Source: Planctomycetota bacterium (GTDB lineage Bacteria > Planctomycetota > Planctomycetia > Pirellulales > Lacipirellulaceae). From it: DNA of 6,044 nt. How positions within the stretch are numbered: position 1 is the first letter of the stretch; each line of letters opens with the position of its first letter. Shown one piece after another: positions 1 through 3,715 of the stretch. The notes under the pieces were generated by a model. That model searched no databases. It saw only the letters and a list, made by a program, of their open reading frames with translations, and had not been told where the DNA came from. The stretch spans positions 1 to 6,044 of the forward strand of contig JAJRUA010000353.1 of assembly GCA_024278035.1 (NCBI GenBank), read 5' to 3'. The translations under genes and the position numbers were made by a program.

Positions 1-2
1 CT

Positions 3-557
3 GGCGATCTCTTTGGTGAGGAAGCCGCAGGCAATGACCGTTTTGGTAACGACAGTCTTGATGGCGGCAACTTTAGTGATGGGGCGGGTGTCGAAGAGAT
101 GCCAGCCTTTGAAGACGTACCTCCTTCTGACAACGCTGGCGGCCTTTTCGGTGAAGAACCGGCGGACGATGCCGGCGGCCTGTTTGGCGAAGAGGTCGAT
201 GAAGCAGAGGACTTTGTTCCCGCCGACACCGCCCCCGCTGAAGAGGCTGCTCCTGCCGAGACAGATCCGTCCGACGAAGACGCCTTCGACGATCTCTTCG
301 GTGCTTTTGGTGCCGTCCTTTACGAGCCGGGTGGCTACTTCAGCACCAGCACACGAACCTGGGTTGATAACACGGGCACGTTCTCTTGTGTTGGTCGGTT
401 GGTTGCCGTTGAAGGAACCGACGTCCGCTTACAAAAAATGAACGGCACGATGGCCATCGTTCCGCTAGGCCGGCTTAGCAGCCGCGACCTGGAGTTCGTC
501 AACCGCCAAGCCTCGGCCCAGTACGAAGTCGAACTCATCCGCACCGCCCAGCGGTAA
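3..557 (+). CDS. SHD1-domain protein with acidic LFG-repeat region (5' end missing)
   Basis: This frame is open from the window edge to a TAA at 555-557 and gives the last 184 residues of a longer protein, so its true start and any signal peptide lie outside. Residues 1-105 are acidic, low complexity and rich in Ala, Pro and Gly. They carry a repeated short motif: GDLFGEE at 1-7, NDRFGND at 11-17, GGLFGEE at 46-52 and 58-64, and DDLFGAF at 96-102. Residues about 115-168 match an SHD1 (Sla1 homology 1) domain: an R-x-W-x-D-N-T-G start (Arg118, Trp120), the segment GRLVAVEGTDVRLQK, and VPLGRLSSRD before the last helix. In yeast Sla1 this domain binds NPFxD peptides; in planctomycetes it occurs in many proteins of unknown role, often near the C-terminus. 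No enzymatic residues are visible. It is followed by a 143-bp gap and shows no functional link to the purine genes. Domain call firm; cellular function unknown. Confidence 0.85.
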   Translation, partial: GDLFGEEAAGNDRFGNDSLDGGNFSDGAGVEEMPAFEDVPPSDNAGGLFGEEPADDAGGLFGEEVDEAEDFVPADTAPAEEAAPAETDPSDEDAFDDLFGAFGAVLYEPGGYFSTSTRTWVDNTGTFSCVGRLVAVEGTDVRLQKMNGTMAIVPLGRLSSRDLEFVNRQASAQYEVELIRTAQR

Positions 558-604
558 GGGAGCCATGCCCCAGGTCAATTTTGAGGGCTCGATTCTCGAT
601 AGGA

Positions 605-613
605 GGGGGGGGG
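605..613 (+). repeat. Homopolymeric run of nine G
   Basis: Nine consecutive G's lie in the spacer before the monooxygenase, directly after an AGGA, so the stretch reads AGGAGG at 601-606 and then only G. It is outside both flanking genes. Such a run could mispair during replication or be a sequencing length error. It also looks like an over-strong ribosome binding site, but the nearest possible start codons are only TTG at 616 and GTG at 620. Confidence 0.6.
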
Positions 614-619
614 CTTGCC

Positions 620-700
620 GTGGAAAGGGTGCGCGATCGAGTCAAGCGAACCGAAGCGACCTTATTGAGGCTGTCGCTTTCTCCATACATTGGACACTAA
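620..700 (+). other. Possible 26-codon leader ORF abutting the monooxygenase start
   Basis: A GTG at 620-622 opens 26 codons ending in TAA at 698-700, and the next base begins the ATG of the monooxygenase. The frame is the same as that of the downstream gene, so this TAA also rules out any longer start for the monooxygenase. AGGAGG at 601-606 lies 13 bases upstream of the GTG, longer than usual, although the G-run fills part of the space. The peptide would be basic (six Arg and one Lys) with no recognised motif. The frame is also open further upstream of the GTG, so the ORF is not cleanly delimited. It could be a leader for translational coupling or chance; I lean slightly to chance. Confidence 0.2.
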
Positions 701-1867
701 ATGAAATTCCTAATTGCTGGTGGGGGAGTGGGAGGATTAACCGCCGCCATTGCTCTGGCACGAGAGGGACACCGCATCCAATTGCTAGAGCAAACACCGG
801 AGCCCAAGTCCGTAGGTGCCGGGATCAGTTTGCAGCCCAACGCGATGCACGCCTTGGGGCTGCTTGGGTTGGACAGGGAAGTCGCTCGGCGAGGTCACAC
901 GGCGTCCGAAGCCCGCCTTCAATTCTCTACCGGTAGGAAAATCAAGGTCATCGATTTTTCTCCCCTGTTAAAACGCTACGGATACCTCCCCCTCTCGATC
1001 CATCGTGCGGACTTGCTTGAGGTGCTGCTCCAGGCAGCGACGGAGAGTGGCGTTGAGATTCACTTTGGCCAATCCGTGCGTTCTTTCTCAATCGATATTG
1101 ATCGCGTCAAGGTGACGACCGTCCAACAGGAGAGGTTTCATGGCGATGCCTTGATCGGTGCTGAGGGGATCCACTCAAAAGTAAGGGCTCAATTGTGGGG
1201 CGACCAACCGACCCGCTACTCCGGCTATGTCTGCTGGCGCGGCATCGTTGTTGATCCTTTTCTTGCCGAGTCCGTTGACGGAGTGAATGAAATTTGGGGC
1301 GAGGGGGCGAGATTCGGTTTTATGCAGTGCGGTCTGGACAAGGTCTACTGGTTCGCAACAAAATCCACCAGGCGATGTCGAGAAATCTGCGATGAACTCA
1401 AGCCAACCTTCCGTGGTTGGCCCGATCCTGTCGGATCAATACTTGAGAAAACGCCTATCGACCCAATTATTTTCAATGAAATTAGTGACCGCAAACCGAT
1501 TTTTCCGTGGTCGCGCGGCCGTGTCACCCTACTTGGCGATGCGGCGCATCCGATGACCCCAAATTTCGGCCAGGGTGGAGCCCAGGCAATCGAAGATGCG
1601 ATCGTTCTTTCCATGTCGATCGTCGCAAATGTCGATCCGGAACTTGCTTTTCGATCCTACGAAACCCATCGTCACCGGCGTACTCGCCGATTCGTCAATG
1701 AGTCTTGGCAATTCGGTCGAATCGCCCAGGGAGGAAACTGGCCTGCGAGGTTCGTACGCCGCTGGCTGCTGGCTTTAATGCCGGAATCAAAGATGCGAAA
1801 ACAATTGGATGTGCAGTTCAACGTCCAAAAGCATTTTAATGCTTTCGTTGCCGTTGATAAATCGTAA
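701..1867 (+). CDS. Class A FAD-dependent monooxygenase, candidate urate hydroxylase
   Basis: A complete 388-residue flavoprotein, the usual length for single-component FAD hydroxylases of the PHBH/salicylate hydroxylase class, which use NAD(P)H and O2 to hydroxylate ring substrates in the cytoplasm. Motifs in order: the Rossmann loop GGGVGG at 7-12 with the ribose-binding acid Glu30; HRADL at 101-105; the NAD(P)H/FAD motif GAEGIHSKVR at 153-162, with Glu where Asp is usual; SGYVCWRG at 174-181; and the FAD motif GDAAHPMTPNFGQGG at 279-293. The start is fixed by a TAA just upstream at 698-700 and by the N-terminal position of the FAD loop. No clear Shine-Dalgarno precedes it. Arg204 and Tyr216 sit where I recall substrate-contact residues of Klebsiella HpxO, but related hydroxylases share them. 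With xanthine dehydrogenase genes 216 bp downstream, urate is a sensible substrate. Alternatives are salicylate-, 6-hydroxynicotinate- or zeaxanthin-epoxidase-like enzymes. Family certain; substrate moderate. Confidence 0.92.
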   Translation: MKFLIAGGGVGGLTAAIALAREGHRIQLLEQTPEPKSVGAGISLQPNAMHALGLLGLDREVARRGHTASEARLQFSTGRKIKVIDFSPLLKRYGYLPLSIHRADLLEVLLQAATESGVEIHFGQSVRSFSIDIDRVKVTTVQQERFHGDALIGAEGIHSKVRAQLWGDQPTRYSGYVCWRGIVVDPFLAESVDGVNEIWGEGARFGFMQCGLDKVYWFATKSTRRCREICDELKPTFRGWPDPVGSILEKTPIDPIIFNEISDRKPIFPWSRGRVTLLGDAAHPMTPNFGQGGAQAIEDAIVLSMSIVANVDPELAFRSYETHRHRRTRRFVNESWQFGRIAQGGNWPARFVRRWLLALMPESKMRKQLDVQFNVQKHFNAFVAVDKS

Positions 1868-1877
1868 CCGTTCACGA

Positions 1878-1915
1878 CGGAAGCCGCGATTTTTCGCCCA
1901 TTCCCGCGGCTTCCG
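1878..1915 (+). terminator. Hairpin after the monooxygenase gene, possible terminator
   Basis: A perfect 11-bp inverted repeat, CGGAAGCCGCG at 1878-1888 and CGCGGCTTCCG at 1905-1915, encloses a 16-base loop and begins 11 bases after the monooxygenase stop. The stem is strong and G/C-rich, but no T-tract follows (the next bases are CCTGCGGCTG), so it is not a classic intrinsic terminator. It may stabilise the 3' end of the mRNA, end transcription with help, or be an intergenic palindrome. If it terminates, the xdh genes need their own promoter in the remaining 168 bases before 2084. Confidence 0.5.
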
Positions 1916-2083
1916 CCTGCGGCTGTAACCATAACTTTGACTTTGCAACTCTCCTGAGTGGGGTGCCCTGCCGCTGTCGCGTAGAGCCTACCTATGTTAG
2001 AGTGAACAGCACCGGTAGGGTGAGGAATGGGCCTTGCAAGCCTGCCGGGCTACCCTCATCTTGTCCCCCAAGAGCCTCCGACT

Positions 2084-3604
2084 ATGCGTGACGCGGTCGT
2101 CTTCTATCTCAATGGCCAACGTACAGAGGTTGGCGACGCTCGTGTTGTCAGAACGCTTTCGGAATTCGTACGGGATGAACGTGGGTTCGTCGGCACAAAA
2201 GTGGTTTGTGCCGAAGGAGATTGCGGAGCCTGCAGCGTTCTCATTGGCCGTCCCGCTAAGGAGGGGGGCCGCCTGGGCAGGGAGGGAAAGCGATTGGCTT
2301 ACCTCGCCATCGACGCCTGCATAGCGATGGTTTATCAGCTCGACGGTTGCCATGTGGTGACCGTCGAAGGACTGTGTGAGGGGAAAAGTGAATCGCTCTC
2401 TCCGGTCCAGCAGGCAATGGTCGATTGTCATGGGAGCCAGTGTGGTTTTTGTACACCCGGTTTCGTTACCACGCTTCAGGGACTGGTTGAGCAGCAAGTG
2501 GAAGAAGGCGTAGCGATGGATGCGGAGACGCTCCGCTACGGTCTGTCGGGCAACCTTTGCCGTTGTACCGGTTACGAACAGATTCTTGAAGCGGGCCGCT
2601 CGATTAAAAACGCTCAGCCCCTAGCCGATCGTTATGATGCGGCACCGATGCTCGCCGATTTTGCAAAATTGGCCAGCGAGCCTGTTATGATTAAAACGAT
2701 GGACGGCATCGTCACGCGTCGCATCTTTTTGCCCACGACGATCGAAGAGGCGGCTCGTTTTAAGGCCGATCATCCCGGTGCCCGGCTCATTAGCGGAGCG
2801 ACGGACATTGGTGTCTTACGCAATCATGGCCGGATGGATCCTGAGATGGTCATCGGCTTGAGGAACCTCATTGGTTTCGATTTCATTACGATCACGGACG
2901 ACACGTTGATTTGCGGTGCAGGGGCCACCTGGGACTCTATTGAAGCGGCGGTCCAAGACCTTGTGCCGGACTTCGGACGAGTCCTTAGCCGCTTTGGCAG
3001 CCCGCAGATTCGTAACATGGCGACGATCGGTGGCAACATCGCTAACGCTTCGCCGATCGCCGATTCGCTTCCTTTTCTCTATGCCACCGATTCGCAGGTT
3101 GAGCTAACAAGTGTCCGTGGCAAGCGACTCGTGGCCATCGACAAGTTCTACCGGGGTTACAAGCAGCTCGACTTGGCCGAGGACGAACTTATCACAGCAA
3201 TTCACACCCCAATCCCCAAGAAGGGCGAACGCCTGAAACTGTTCAAAATCTCGAAGCGTCGCGACATGGACATCAGCACCGTGACTGCCGGTTTTTGGAT
3301 TCGTCTGGAAAAAGAGCGTATCGCCGAGGCTCGCTTTGCGATCGGCGGGTGCGGGCCAACAATCATTCGCTGCCATAAAGCTGAAGCGGAGGTCGTAGAC
3401 CAACCACTCACCGAAGAGACCTTCCGTGCCGCCGGCCGGCTCGCCCGAAACGAAGTGACGCCCATCACCGACGTACGCGCCAGTGCCGAGTACCGTCTGC
3501 AACTTACGGAAAACCTATTCGTCAAAGCCTTTCGTGAATGGGAAGAAGAATTAAAAGAATCCCCCTCCCCCACTTTGGGGGGAGGGGCTAGGGGAGGGGG
3601 CTGA
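2084..3604 (+). CDS. xdhA: Xanthine dehydrogenase, iron-sulfur/FAD subunit
   Basis: This 506-residue subunit passes electrons from the molybdenum site in XdhB through two [2Fe-2S] clusters to FAD and then NAD+. The N-terminal ferredoxin-like domain has CAEGDCGAC (Cys42, Cys47, Cys50) with Cys79 as fourth ligand. The second cluster domain has SQCGFC (Cys120, Cys123) and LCRC (Cys159, Cys161). The FAD domain follows, with ISGATDIG at 236-243 and ATIGGNIANASPIADSLP at 313-330, then a CO-dehydrogenase-flavoprotein-like C-terminal domain from about 385 to 485 starting at ISKRRDMDIS. All eight cluster cysteines are present. ATG 2084 is preferred because MRDAVVFYLNG matches the family N-terminus. 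ATG 2027 adds 19 unconserved residues but has an AGGG six bases upstream, so it remains possible. The last 14 residues, SPSPTLGGGARGGG, and the stop come from a palindromic repeat, not the family. At 506 residues it exceeds R. capsulatus XdhA (about 460). XdhB follows after 111 bp. Confidence 0.95.
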   Translation: MRDAVVFYLNGQRTEVGDARVVRTLSEFVRDERGFVGTKVVCAEGDCGACSVLIGRPAKEGGRLGREGKRLAYLAIDACIAMVYQLDGCHVVTVEGLCEGKSESLSPVQQAMVDCHGSQCGFCTPGFVTTLQGLVEQQVEEGVAMDAETLRYGLSGNLCRCTGYEQILEAGRSIKNAQPLADRYDAAPMLADFAKLASEPVMIKTMDGIVTRRIFLPTTIEEAARFKADHPGARLISGATDIGVLRNHGRMDPEMVIGLRNLIGFDFITITDDTLICGAGATWDSIEAAVQDLVPDFGRVLSRFGSPQIRNMATIGGNIANASPIADSLPFLYATDSQVELTSVRGKRLVAIDKFYRGYKQLDLAEDELITAIHTPIPKKGERLKLFKISKRRDMDISTVTAGFWIRLEKERIAEARFAIGGCGPTIIRCHKAEAEVVDQPLTEETFRAAGRLARNEVTPITDVRASAEYRLQLTENLFVKAFREWEEELKESPSPTLGGGARGGG

Positions 3605-3650
3605 ACCATATACAGGGCTCCAAAAACCCTCCCCTAGCCCCTCCCCTCCT
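3561..3650 (+). repeat. G/C-rich palindromic repeat overlapping the 3' end of xdhA
   Basis: Two nested inverted repeats share sequence. The outer one has perfect 20-base arms at 3579-3598 and 3627-3646 around a 28-base spacer; its core is GAGGGGCTAGGGGAGGG with the exact complement on the other side. The inner one has 10-base arms at 3562-3571 and 3578-3587 around the loop ACTTTG. Both use 3579-3587, so they cannot form together. The left part is translated as the final residues of XdhA and the xdhA stop TGA (3602-3604) lies in the outer spacer. The composition, runs of C and G broken by single T, A or CTA, resembles dispersed intergenic palindromes in planctomycetes and other bacteria. One copy in the window does not prove dispersal. 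Confidence 0.8.
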
Positions 3651-3657
3651 ATTTTTT
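3579..3657 (+). terminator. Terminator-like hairpin plus T-tract between xdhA and xdhB
   Basis: The 20-bp outer stem (3579-3598 with 3627-3646) is followed after five bases by six T's at 3652-3657, the usual arrangement of an intrinsic terminator, though the loop is long at 28 bases. Its left arm is inside the xdhA reading frame, so ribosomes finishing XdhA would cover it and hinder folding. The competing inner hairpin would do the same. It could attenuate xdhB relative to xdhA, act only when translation fails, or be inert. It would be surprising as a full stop between two subunits of one enzyme. Confidence 0.4.
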
Positions 3658-3690
3658 CTTGGCGGCCTTGGCGCTCTTGGCGTCTTGGCG
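3658..3690 (+). repeat. Four imperfect tandem copies of CTTGGCG
   Basis: CTTGGCG occurs exactly at 3658-3664, 3667-3673, 3676-3682 and 3684-3690, with start-to-start steps of 9, 9 and 8 bases. The block begins right after the T-tract of the palindrome and ends 25 bases before the xdhB start. From memory, related short-period repeats (on the other strand, CGCCAAG units) are found in intergenic DNA of several bacterial phyla. No reading frame or start codon is associated. Function unknown. Confidence 0.75.
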
Positions 3691-3715
3691 GTTCCTTACT
3701 AATAGCTCTGTCACC

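Noticed and set aside
13..441. Forward 142-codon frame inside the SHD1 gene
   Set aside because: It is a shifted reading of the repeat region; the overlapping frame carries the SHD1 domain and the LFG repeats.
665..691. Possible promoter: TTGAGG at 665-670 and TACATT at 686-691
   Set aside because: The spacer is only 15 bases, the -10 matches four of six positions, and it would leave an almost leaderless transcript; too weak to annotate.
565..936. Forward 123-codon frame overlapping the start of the monooxygenase
   Set aside because: It runs into the strongly conserved FAD-loop region of the monooxygenase in another frame, and its own product has no recognisable motif and a composition typical of an out-of-frame reading.
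1937..1998. Possible xdhA promoter parts: TTGACT at 1937-1942 and TATGTT at 1993-1998
   Set aside because: The -35-like box has no -10 at 16-18 bases and the -10-like box has no -35 partner; the two are 50 bases apart.
1997..2497. Reverse-strand 166-codon frame opposite xdhA
   Set aside because: It lies antisense to the cysteine-cluster region of xdhA, has no recognised domain, and is explained by codon bias of the sense gene.
3658..3690. Could the CTTGGCG repeats be a CRISPR array?
   Set aside because: Repeat units are 7 bases with 1-2 base gaps; CRISPR needs repeats of roughly 23-40 bases and unique spacers of similar length.
3561..3690. Could the palindrome be an insertion sequence remnant?
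   Set aside because: No transposase fragment, no terminal inverted repeats separate from the palindrome itself and no clear target duplication are visible; a small non-coding palindromic repeat is the safer call.
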